Below, one piece after another: positions 23,490 through 30,882 of a DNA stretch of 36,995 nt; within the stretch, counting starts at the first letter, position 1; each line of letters starts with the position of its first letter. The position numbers and the translations under genes were made by a program. The DNA is from an uncultured Pseudanabaenaceae cyanobacterium (GTDB lineage: Bacteria; Cyanobacteriota; Cyanobacteriia; PCC-9006; JAAUQQ01). The notes beneath the pieces are model-generated. The model saw only the letters and a program-made list of their open reading frames with translations, had not been told where the DNA came from and searched no databases. The stretch spans positions 1 through 36,995 of the forward strand of contig CALECT010000065.1 in the NCBI GenBank assembly GCA_937949725.1, written 5' to 3'.

Positions 23490-25046
23490 CTACCGACGCT
23501 GCCACCAAAGGAAACCTGCCGCTCCAAAGCCCGCCAGGGGCAGCAGCAACACCGCCAACAGCGCCACCAGGTTGGCCCGCACTGGCGTCAGGACCAGACG
23601 GCGATCCGTCAATTCCTTGGCGCTAATGGAGAGAATCTCGCCCTCACGCTGTCCTGCCCAAACCACAGAGTTCAACAAAACGTCGCGGTTGAGCTGCTGA
23701 CTGAGAATATTGCTAGTTGCAAAACTGGAGTTACCAATCACCACCAAGCGGCTCTGACCTTCTGCACTGGTAGAAGGCTTGCTCAGGGCAGCGCCCAGGG
23801 AGAGCGGCCCCTTGAGGTCGCGGCTGGGGTCAAACTGCACTTGGGATTCCACATCCTTCTCGGCCCAGCTTTGCTCATTGGTAATCAGCAGGGGCGTGGC
23901 ATCTACGCCGGTTGCTTCAGCCAGGTTGACCGCGCGGGAGGAGGGGAAGAAGGAGTTGCCATTGCCGAAGTCTTCGGTGATGGGGTGGTTGCCGTAGCGG
24001 TTCACCAGGGGAGCCGTGGGACCAAAGCCAACCACGCCGCCCGTGGCATCTACGCCTAGGCCACCGCTGCCGTCGATGATTAGGCGATCGTCCAGGGTCA
24101 CGCCCCAGTCCGACAACAGGGCGTCCAGCTTAGGCTCGGTGTTGGGGTCAATCAGCAGCAGCAGGCCGCCGCCTTTTGCCAGGTAATCCTTCAGTGCTGT
24201 GACTTCAGGCTCTAACAAACTGCGCTGGGGACCGGCTACCACGATCGCACTGGCATCATCGGGAAGCGCACCGCCGCTATTAATGGCCGCCGCCAGGTTA
24301 AAGCTCTCGCTTTCATAGCCGCGATCGCTCAAAAGCTCCTGAGCCAAGCCCAGCTGAGTCATGTCCAGCTCACCATGACCCTCCAGGAAGTAAACCTTCT
24401 CCGTTGCACCACTATTGATACGAGCCAGGGCATTGGTTAGGTCGCTCTCGGAGAACTGCTCCGCAGCAATGTTTTGAACAAACTGATTGTTACCTTCCGT
24501 CTGGAGAATCAAGTCCCCCTGGTCCTTCATTCCCAGCTCTTTGACTAGGCCAGGCTGCTGTAGGGGATTGACAAACTCATAGGAGAAGTTTTCGCTGAGG
24601 CGCTGGTAACTCTGGAGAACGTTCTCCACTGGTGCAACTTTCGTGGGGGAAAAGAGGTAAGCCTTGACGGGCTTTTCCAGGGCGCGCACCACTTCTTTGG
24701 ACTGGGGAGCCAGGCTAAAGATTTGATTTTCGGTGAGGTCCACGCGCTGGGGATAGCGGGCCACGAGGAAGTTGAGCAGGGCCAGAATCAGCACCATGGC
24801 CGTGACGGCGATTATGGCGTTGGTGCCTGCTTGGGTGGAGCGCGATCGCCAAAACTCCTTGGCGGTCACCATCAGCAACACCCAGAACAGCACCAGGGCT
24901 AAACCGAGAATCATCAACACCATGGGAACTGCGCCCCACTGGCCCGAGACCACACCTGCGGAGAGGCCAGCCAGGGTCAGGCCAATTCCGGGCCAGAGCA
25001 GGTTGCGCCAAATTTTAGAGTTGCCCAGGGCAGAGCCAGTTTTCAT
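23490..25046 (-). CDS. GldG-like ABC transporter auxiliary protein
   Basis: A 518-residue membrane protein. Three hydrophobic segments lie in residues 14-105, followed by the typical RVDLTENQIFSLAPQSKEVVRALEKPVKAYLFSP. A large extracytoplasmic domain (KVYFLEGHGELDM, LLSDRGYESESFNL, DASAIVVAGPQRSLLEPEVTALKDYLAKGGGLLLLIDPNTE) and a C-terminal membrane helix complete it. This is the ABC_transp_aux (GldG) architecture. In gliding Bacteroidetes GldG works with GldA/GldF; in cyanobacteria the substrate is unknown, so no motility role is claimed. Confidence 0.9.
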   Translation of the reverse strand: MKTGSALGNSKIWRNLLWPGIGLTLAGLSAGVVSGQWGAVPMVLMILGLALVLFWVLLMVTAKEFWRSRSTQAGTNAIIAVTAMVLILALLNFLVARYPQRVDLTENQIFSLAPQSKEVVRALEKPVKAYLFSPTKVAPVENVLQSYQRLSENFSYEFVNPLQQPGLVKELGMKDQGDLILQTEGNNQFVQNIAAEQFSESDLTNALARINSGATEKVYFLEGHGELDMTQLGLAQELLSDRGYESESFNLAAAINSGGALPDDASAIVVAGPQRSLLEPEVTALKDYLAKGGGLLLLIDPNTEPKLDALLSDWGVTLDDRLIIDGSGGLGVDATGGVVGFGPTAPLVNRYGNHPITEDFGNGNSFFPSSRAVNLAEATGVDATPLLITNEQSWAEKDVESQVQFDPSRDLKGPLSLGAALSKPSTSAEGQSRLVVIGNSSFATSNILSQQLNRDVLLNSVVWAGQREGEILSISAKELTDRRLVLTPVRANLVALLAVLLLPLAGFGAAGFLWWQRR

Positions 25047-25148
25047 GGAAACGAAAGGTAGAAATGGAAATTAAATAACCCGATACCGTAGAGACATGGC
25101 GATTCCATGTCCGCCCCAGCCGTTACCGCATGGCTGGGGCTAAATCAA

Positions 25149-25952
25149 TTACGAGCGCTGAAAGCGGAAAGTTTCCACCGCCTGGGCCGTGAGGAAAATG
25201 CCCAGGAAAATATAGGTCGCCAGCATCGCCAGGCTGCCGGTATCGACAATGCCCTGGGTCAGGGTATTGAAATGACGCAACAGGGACAGATGACCCAGCA
25301 CCTGACCGATAGGCCCCGAAGCATTTGCGGTAGCCGCTTCAACCACCCAAAGCATCAGCGCCAAGCCAAAGGTGAGAATCGCCGCCAGGATCGTGCTGTT
25401 GGTCAGGGAAGAAATGAACATTCCCAGGGACAGCACCGCCGCCGCCAGCAAGATCAAGCCGAGATGACTAATAAAGAAAACCGAGATGGGCATGGCCGGA
25501 GAAGCCGAGGCAAAAATCACCGCTTCGTAAACCATGATGGGCAGCAACATGCCCAGGAAAAACGTCACCGCCGCCAGCAGCTTACCCAGAGCCACAGCCC
25601 AGTTCGTGATCGGTGAAGTGGCCAGCAGCTCCAAGGTGCCGCGCTTCCGCTCTTCCGCATACAGGCCCATGGACAACATGGGCATGATCACCAGCATCAG
25701 CGAAGCCAGCACCCCCAAGAAGCCCTGCAACAGCAGGTAAGGCACATCCACAGGCTGGGCCGGGCCACCAAACTGCTGCTGCTGAGAATCCAAGAAAGCC
25801 ACTTGGTCCAGGATGCTGCCCATGCTGACGAGGAAAAAGATGCCCGCCATGAGCCAAAACACACCGGCAATGATGTAGGCCAGGGGGGACTTGAAATAGC
25901 TCTGGAGTTCGCGCTTATAAATGGCGAACCAGTTTCCAACGGCAATATTCAT
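25149..25952 (-). CDS. ABC-2 type permease (GldF-like)
   Basis: A 267-residue permease with about six membrane helices, starting NWFAIYKRELQSYFKSPLAYIIAGVFWL and containing MLSMGLYAEERKRGTLELLATSPITNWAV, the standard ABC-2 signature for coupling to the ATPase. Its ATG directly abuts the stop of the upstream ATPase gene (TAAATG), so the two are translationally linked. It forms the membrane channel of the transporter together with the GldG-like protein. Confidence 0.93.
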   Translation of the reverse strand: MNIAVGNWFAIYKRELQSYFKSPLAYIIAGVFWLMAGIFFLVSMGSILDQVAFLDSQQQQFGGPAQPVDVPYLLLQGFLGVLASLMLVIMPMLSMGLYAEERKRGTLELLATSPITNWAVALGKLLAAVTFFLGMLLPIMVYEAVIFASASPAMPISVFFISHLGLILLAAAVLSLGMFISSLTNSTILAAILTFGLALMLWVVEAATANASGPIGQVLGHLSLLRHFNTLTQGIVDTGSLAMLATYIFLGIFLTAQAVETFRFQRS

Positions 25953-27131
25953 TTATTCGGCACCTTCAGAAATCGGACTGGGGGCGGAATCATCTGAGGG
26001 AGTTGCCTCTGCATTAGTAGTTGCGTCAGCACCCTCCGTGGGAGAAGCAGCATCAGCTTTCTCAGCCAATGGATCTGTCACTTCAGCCCCGGCATTCTCA
26101 GGAGCAGCAACCTCGGCCCCAGCGACCCCAGTCACAGCATCCTCAGCGGAACTCTCTGGCTCAGAAGCATCCTGCCCTGACTCTTTACCGGCATCCTGCA
26201 TGGTCAACTTGAGGAACACATCCTCCATGCTGGCGCGGGTGCGCTTCATTTCGAATAGGCCCAGGCCCTGCTGAATCAAAGCGGCAGAGAGCTCCCGACC
26301 TGGGTCAGCCTCGCCTTCCGTGACGATGGTGAGGTTGAGGTGTCCCTCAGGCAAGCCAGGCTTATGGGTTTCGCTAACCGATTGGAAACCCTTTACGGCT
26401 TGGAGTGCTTCTTTGGCCTGGTCAAACTGCCCCGCCACTTCCATGACATAGCTAATGCCGCCGCTCAACTCATCCATCAGAGAGTCGGGGGAGTTCGTGG
26501 TGACGAGCTTGCCCTTATTAATGATGGTGACGCGATCGCAGGTCATGCTCACCTCGGGCAGGATGTGAGTCGACAGAATAATCGTGTGCTGACCGGCCAA
26601 GCTCTTAATCAGCTCCCGCACTTCAATAATTTGGCGAGGATCCAGGCCCACCGTCGGCTCGTCTAAGACAATCACTGGAGGGTCATGGACGATGGCCTGG
26701 GCAATGCCGACGCGCTGGCGATAGCCCTTGGACAAAGTAGTAATTAGTGACTTGCGCCGATCTTCCAAGCTGCAACGCTTGAGGGCAGAGTCGATGCGCT
26801 TGGGGCGATCGCCCGCTGCCACGCCCTTGAGCTGTGCCACAAAATTGAGATAGCCTTCCACGCTCATCTCGGGATAGAGCGGTGGCGTCTCCGGCAAGTA
26901 GCCAATACTCTTGCGCACGGCCATGGCGTTGTCATGGACATCAAATCCAGCAACCCTTGCGGTGCCTGTGGTGGCGGGGAGGTAACCGGTCAGGATCCGC
27001 ATGGTGGTAGTTTTACCTGCCCCATTGGGACCGAGAAATCCAAGGATTTCGCCGCTTTCCACTTCGAAGCTCAGGTCCGTCACGGCTTGGTAGGAGCCGT
27101 AGGTTTTGCTGAGCTGTTCAACTTCAATCAT
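25953..27131 (-). CDS. ABC transporter ATP-binding protein (GldA-like)
   Basis: First gene of the operon. The ATPase domain (residues 1-310) has Walker A GPNGAGKTT, the Q-loop region GYLPETPPLYPEM, signature LSKGYRQRVGIAQA, Walker B VIVLDEPTVGLDP and the switch His in LSTHILPE. The domain ends near LTMQDAG. A Glu/Ala/Asp/Pro-rich tail of about 75 residues (QDASEPESSAEDAV, and so on to SPISEGAE) follows; relatives usually stop close to the end of the ATPase accessory region. The tail has no recognisable fold. It drives the GldF/GldG-like membrane partners encoded next. Confidence 0.93.
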   Translation of the reverse strand: MIEVEQLSKTYGSYQAVTDLSFEVESGEILGFLGPNGAGKTTTMRILTGYLPATTGTARVAGFDVHDNAMAVRKSIGYLPETPPLYPEMSVEGYLNFVAQLKGVAAGDRPKRIDSALKRCSLEDRRKSLITTLSKGYRQRVGIAQAIVHDPPVIVLDEPTVGLDPRQIIEVRELIKSLAGQHTIILSTHILPEVSMTCDRVTIINKGKLVTTNSPDSLMDELSGGISYVMEVAGQFDQAKEALQAVKGFQSVSETHKPGLPEGHLNLTIVTEGEADPGRELSAALIQQGLGLFEMKRTRASMEDVFLKLTMQDAGKESGQDASEPESSAEDAVTGVAGAEVAAPENAGAEVTDPLAEKADAASPTEGADATTNAEATPSDDSAPSPISEGAE

Positions 27132-27408
27132 GGTGAATCGAGAGAGAGGTCAGCTAGTTGGGCCATATTCTTCAGCCGCTAACTGTAGCGCGAATTTAAC
27201 AAAAAAATTGTGATTCGGCCCTCTCATGTCTATAGGGATTGGGGGTCCCTGTCAATTTTTTGTGTCATCAGATACAAATCGCGCAGGAACAGAACCATAG
27301 ATGCCCCAAGTGGACAGGCTTGGGGAAGCATAAAAATAATTGCTCTAGCAACAATGGGCTGAACATTCTGGGAACATCTAGCTCCCTAATCCCTTGGAAG
27401 GGCTGATC

Positions 27409-27702
27409 CTACCCCTTGTTGTCTCCCAACTCCTGTAGGCCCACAGTTCCCACCCAAAAGGTATAGAAGCCATAGCTTAAGGAACTCAGCCCTGGTCGAT
27501 CGCGTACGAGCACTGCTGCCGTAATGCCTTCGAGCAAATGGACTGCCATAATGACGCGACCCAGCCAAATTAGCTTGGGCCAGACCGCAGGGAAGGTTGT
27601 CCAATCTGGCGTGGTGGCAAGATTCCAGAGTTCGAAGGCGATCTCGCTACCAATTAGCCCAATGGACAGCACTTTAATCACGGCATAGACGTTCTGCTTC
27701 AT
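27409..27702 (-). CDS. Small membrane protein of unknown function
   Basis: A 97-residue protein with about three hydrophobic segments (VYAVIKVLSIGLIGSEIAFEL, WLGRVIMAVHLLEGITAAVL, SYGFYTFWVGTVGLQEL). The polar/hydrophobic pattern looks like a real membrane protein, but I do not recognise the family. Its ATG shares a CATG with the start of the divergent frame at 27701, leaving no room for promoters if both starts are right. Confidence 0.6.
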   Translation of the reverse strand: MKQNVYAVIKVLSIGLIGSEIAFELWNLATTPDWTTFPAVWPKLIWLGRVIMAVHLLEGITAAVLVRDRPGLSSLSYGFYTFWVGTVGLQELGDNKG

Positions 27703-28102
27703 GTCTCAATCTCCTAGCAGCAGACCTCAAGCCAGTGCTGTTTTGCTCTCTATTCTGCCAAGCATTGGTCTTTCTGCACATTTACAGCTCGTGACTTCTT
27801 TGGCGACTTCTTTGCCTGGTATTGATCCAGTGGTAGATGCCTCTGGGAGGGGTGAAGTTTTGCGATCGTTGTTTCGTCTTTACTTTGGAGCGGATCGGTT
27901 GCGGTGGTGTGAGCAACTCAATGGGGCTACGGAATGTGTGGTGCTAGAAGAGCCCACAGTGGTCTATCCCGACATTATTGAACCCACCCCAATTTCCATG
28001 GCATTGAGGGAGCTATTGGAATGTGATCGCGGCGATGACTTACGACCGCATGACGGCGCTCGCTTCCCTTACAAGGGCTATGTGGGTTGGTTGTTTAGCT
28101 AA
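27701..28102 (+). CDS. Hypothetical protein
   Basis: A 133-residue frame with a mixed, protein-like composition: LFRLYFGADRLRWCEQLNG, ECVVLEEPTVVYPDIIEPTPISMALRELLE, and a C-terminal FPYKGYVGWLFS. It has no known motif. The first 35 residues are hydrophobic and Ser-rich and could be upstream non-coding sequence, with the true start further in. Divergent overlap of start codons with the minus-strand gene at 27702 makes the annotated start doubtful. Confidence 0.4.
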   Translation: MSQSPSSRPQASAVLLSILPSIGLSAHLQLVTSLATSLPGIDPVVDASGRGEVLRSLFRLYFGADRLRWCEQLNGATECVVLEEPTVVYPDIIEPTPISMALRELLECDRGDDLRPHDGARFPYKGYVGWLFS

Positions 28103-28407
28103 TCGACCTCTTCCGTGAGTCCTATGCCAAGGCCTATGCAACAGCGTAAATGGCAGATTGGTTGATTGAAGCTAGTTTTGAAGGAGTTGAAGTGCAATCT
28201 ACAGGCTGGATGTAGCAGCTCAACTGGGCGCGTAAGCCCTTGAAACCACGAATAGGGAAACCTCGTAGTTAATTTTATTCCTCTACGCAAAATTGCAGGT
28301 GTCAACTCGAGGAAGATGAAAGACGATTGGCAGGACTGCTTGCCCTAGCGTTATGACTGCCCGCAGAGCAGCCACTAATTTAGATCTGCTTCTATCTCTC
28401 AAATCCT
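28103..28407. other. Intergenic region before the EamA transporter
   Basis: About 305 bp. No gene or strong structure is recognised. It should contain the promoter of the gene at 28408. A short minus-strand frame at 28099-28305 has no supporting features. Confidence 0.4.
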
Positions 28408-29463
28408 ATGAGTAATTCAGCGATGCCTCCTCGTGCTATCTCGGGGCGACTGTACCTAGTGGTAGCCGTCCTGATTTTTGGAGCGTCCAACGCGGTTACG
28501 CGCAAGCTAACTGAGCTGGGGATGGAGAATCTAATTGGTGGCGTGGGGGGTCGCAATCCCATCTCGTTTTGCAATGTCCTCTTTGCCGGCAATCTGCTGG
28601 CCCTGATCGCCTTTGGACTGCTGCACCGTCGCGATTGGAATCGAGCAACCTTGCAAAAAATCAGCCCGAGGCAATGGGGCACCTTAACGCTGGTGGCGGT
28701 GCTGAGCTCTGCGGTGGTGCCCATGCTGCTCTTTACGGCGCTGTCGCTTACGGCAGTTAATAATGTGGTGCTGCTGGGCCAAGTTGATACGCCCGTCGTA
28801 TTGGCATTCTCGGTGTTGCTGTTGGGCGATCGCGTCAACCGTTGGGTGGTGGGTGGCGCAGTTGTCGTTTTGGTTGGTGTGGCTTTGACGGCATTGATTC
28901 ATCCCCCCATGGCTGCGGATGCGGCGATGATGATGGATATGGAGGGTTTTCAGTTGGGGCTAGGGGAAGGGGTGACGTTGCTGGCGGCGGTGTTTTCGGC
29001 GATCGCCACTCTCATTAGCCGGGTCAGCCTAAAGCAAATTCCCCTGGGCATTTTCAATGTCTATCGCACAATTGTCGGCACCATTTTCTTTTTCATGACT
29101 GCATCGTCAATGTACGGTCCCGGTCATTTTATGGATGTAGCGTCGCCCTTTCTGTGGCAGTGGATGTTGCCCTATGGGGCGGTGATTGTGGTGGGGGGAC
29201 AGCTAGCTTGGTTTCAGGGGCTAAAGCTGAGTACGGCGAGTGAGGTTTCTTTTGCAACGGCTTTTGATCCGCTGACGGGTGTGCTGGCGGCGTTTTTGCT
29301 ACTGGGTGAGCAGCCAACGCTGGGGCATTACATCGGTGGGGCTGTGATTTTGGTGGGCATCGTGTTGAATCAAGTGGGCGATCGTCGTCTCAATTGTGAG
29401 ACAACTCCTCCAACTCCCAGCCCAGCAGAAGTTGATGGTCAAGTAGCTTTTAAGGGGATTTAA
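28408..29463 (+). CDS. EamA-family (DMT) transporter
   Basis: A 351-residue membrane protein with about ten helices in two EamA repeats: LYLVVAVLIFGASNAVTRKL through VVVLVGVALTALI, then EGVTLLAAVFSAIATLISRV through YIGGAVILVGIVLNQVG. The second repeat has the typical A.FDPLTGVLAAFLLLGEQPT end. DMT-superfamily members export metabolites, amino acids or drugs; the substrate cannot be read from sequence. The C-terminal 25 residues are polar. Its stop overlaps the convergent small gene by 4 bp. Confidence 0.92.
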   Translation: MSNSAMPPRAISGRLYLVVAVLIFGASNAVTRKLTELGMENLIGGVGGRNPISFCNVLFAGNLLALIAFGLLHRRDWNRATLQKISPRQWGTLTLVAVLSSAVVPMLLFTALSLTAVNNVVLLGQVDTPVVLAFSVLLLGDRVNRWVVGGAVVVLVGVALTALIHPPMAADAAMMMDMEGFQLGLGEGVTLLAAVFSAIATLISRVSLKQIPLGIFNVYRTIVGTIFFFMTASSMYGPGHFMDVASPFLWQWMLPYGAVIVVGGQLAWFQGLKLSTASEVSFATAFDPLTGVLAAFLLLGEQPTLGHYIGGAVILVGIVLNQVGDRRLNCETTPPTPSPAEVDGQVAFKGI

Positions 29464-29711
29464 CCAATGGGATACATAAGCAAAAATCTATCACCACGAC
29501 AGAATCCGGAGTAAAGGGTTATTCCTTCTGGGCTGATTTCCACATTCTTGATTCGCCTTGCCAATTGCACAAAATTATTGACATCTAGCTTATGAGGTCC
29601 AAGCGCAATAGCAATCAGAACAGATGACTCTAATGGCTGCTTCTCTTCCACAAGCTCACCATATTCCTGGGTTTCAAAGTTATGTATTTCTGTTACTAGC
29701 TGATGCTCCAT
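29460..29711 (-). CDS. Small unknown protein, second of an orphan pair
   Basis: An 83-residue protein with an acidic N-terminus (MEHQLVTEIHNFETQEYGELVEE) and a hydrophobic/basic remainder (VLIAIALGPHKLDVNNFVQLARRIKNVEISPEGITLYSG). I do not recognise the family. It overlaps the upstream gene by 16 bp, so the two are likely co-translated, and its stop overlaps the end of the EamA gene. The pair is AT-richer than neighbouring core genes, which suggests acquisition. Confidence 0.55.
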   Translation of the reverse strand: MEHQLVTEIHNFETQEYGELVEEKQPLESSVLIAIALGPHKLDVNNFVQLARRIKNVEISPEGITLYSGFCRGDRFLLMYPIG

Positions 29712-30226
29712 AATGCAATTATTTTCATGAATAAAAGACAGTATTTTTTACTACGCCAAGAAAACAATGGGTTACCCCAGCCGAACATATGATCTTCAAT
29801 AATTGATCCATCTTGGAAGCTATAAAAGTTAGCTAGGTTAAAGAATTCTGGGTTGTCAGACTTTAGAGAATTCTTTTTATTAAGTGCACTCATCGATTTT
29901 GATAATTCGATAGAAACCTCCAATTTGGCATCAGAGTAATTTTGGAGAGCAATGATAAAGTCATCAACGTATTTCTGAAAATAACTTAATTCTTGATGGT
30001 CCACTGTATGGCGCGGGAATTCTTTTATGACTTTACGGAGACTCTCCTGAGTTCCTATAGATTTCTCCATCTTCTTACCCCATAATAAGCCTATCAACAC
30101 TGCAACCAGCATCAAGGGAAAATTAATCATCATGAGCACGATAAATGCTAGGGGTTGAGGCAGTTTATGGTGGATAAAATCCTCTATCCGAGCAAGTAAT
30201 GCTACGACCCCAAAGACAGCTTTCAT
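29696..30226 (-). CDS. Single-pass membrane protein of unknown function, first of an orphan pair
   Basis: A 176-residue protein with one strong membrane segment (LAFIVLMMINFPLMLVAVLIGLLWG, about residues 26-50) and then a mostly helical, charged domain (LRKVIKEFPRHTVDHQELSYFQKYVDDFIIALQNYSDAKLEVSIELSKSM). No family is recognised. The base composition is AT-rich. The inverted repeat at 30227-30343 begins directly at its start codon, so its leader comes from that element. Confidence 0.6.
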   Translation of the reverse strand: MKAVFGVVALLARIEDFIHHKLPQPLAFIVLMMINFPLMLVAVLIGLLWGKKMEKSIGTQESLRKVIKEFPRHTVDHQELSYFQKYVDDFIIALQNYSDAKLEVSIELSKSMSALNKKNSLKSDNPEFFNLANFYSFQDGSIIEDHMFGWGNPLFSWRSKKYCLLFMKIIALWSIS

Positions 30227-30343
30227 TAGATCTCTTGCATGAATGATTCCTTAAACTCACCGCAGACTACTGCTAGAGAAGACTCTGACTGATCTTGGCT
30301 GATCGCTGAAACCACGAGTTTGTGTATTCATGCAAGAGGTCTA
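30227..30343. mobile_element. MITE-like element with 18-bp terminal inverted repeats
   Basis: TAGATCTCTTGCATGAAT (30227-30244) and ATTCATGCAAGAGGTCTA (30326-30343) are inverted copies with one mismatch, enclosing about 80 bp. The outermost TA at each end could be a target duplication of the kind made by IS630/Tc1-type transposases. It carries no coding capacity. It touches the ATG of the minus-strand gene ending at 30226. Confidence 0.5.
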
Positions 30344-30406
30344 GTAAAGTCCACATCCTCATATCTTTCTAAGGGCAATCCGAAACTCCGCTGTGGTGAG
30401 TTTAAG
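30250..30406. repeat. Second, interleaved 16-bp inverted repeat
   Basis: CTTAAACTCACCGCAG (30250-30265) and CTGTGGTGAGTTTAAG (30391-30406) are inverted with one mismatch. One arm is inside the MITE-like element and the other outside. The right arm lies in a 37-codon minus-strand frame without a start codon (30359-30472; ...LKLTTAEFRIALRKI), possibly a gene fragment. Confidence 0.55.
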
Positions 30407-30882
30407 TGTTACATCTTCTCCCCATAGTCGCTGAAGACTGCTTACGTTGAAGCCTTGGAATGTGACATGGCTTCATCTCTCTCATCGAGGCAGAGAGTAG
30501 CAAAGTCCTAGATTAGACTGCTTCACTCGATAGCGACCTCCAACTACGCCCCTTGCCAGAAATAGCTGTGCAAGCCTTATAAAACCCATATATATTGCGT
30601 TTCACAGTAGCTTCACGGTCAAGATATTTACACCGTGGTAACTTTGCAAAAGTTAAAATTATCTAAATATCTCTCCATTGCCTAGACTTTCGTGAATGAG
30701 TGCTGTTGCCATGCTCGCGCGCTGAGTTTTGGGCGGTGACGGCTTGAACATTATTTCCAGCATCCATTGAGCTTTGACTTGAAATGAGTCATGGTCTGTT
30801 TCGTGGCGATTGGATAATGTTGCGAAGCCAGCAGAGGTGTTTGGAATGAGACTTTGCCATCCATCTACCAAAAGACATCCTA
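30407..30882. other. Upstream region of the large exoprotein gene
   Basis: About 480 bp, AT-rich. CACGGT and ACCGTG near 30613-30636 form a 6-bp inverted repeat with a 12-bp spacer, which could be an operator. No complete gene is recognised. Confidence 0.35.

Noticed and set aside
25107..25616. A 169-codon plus-strand frame within the ABC permease gene
   Set aside because: Gln/Arg/His-rich shadow of a clear membrane protein on the other strand.
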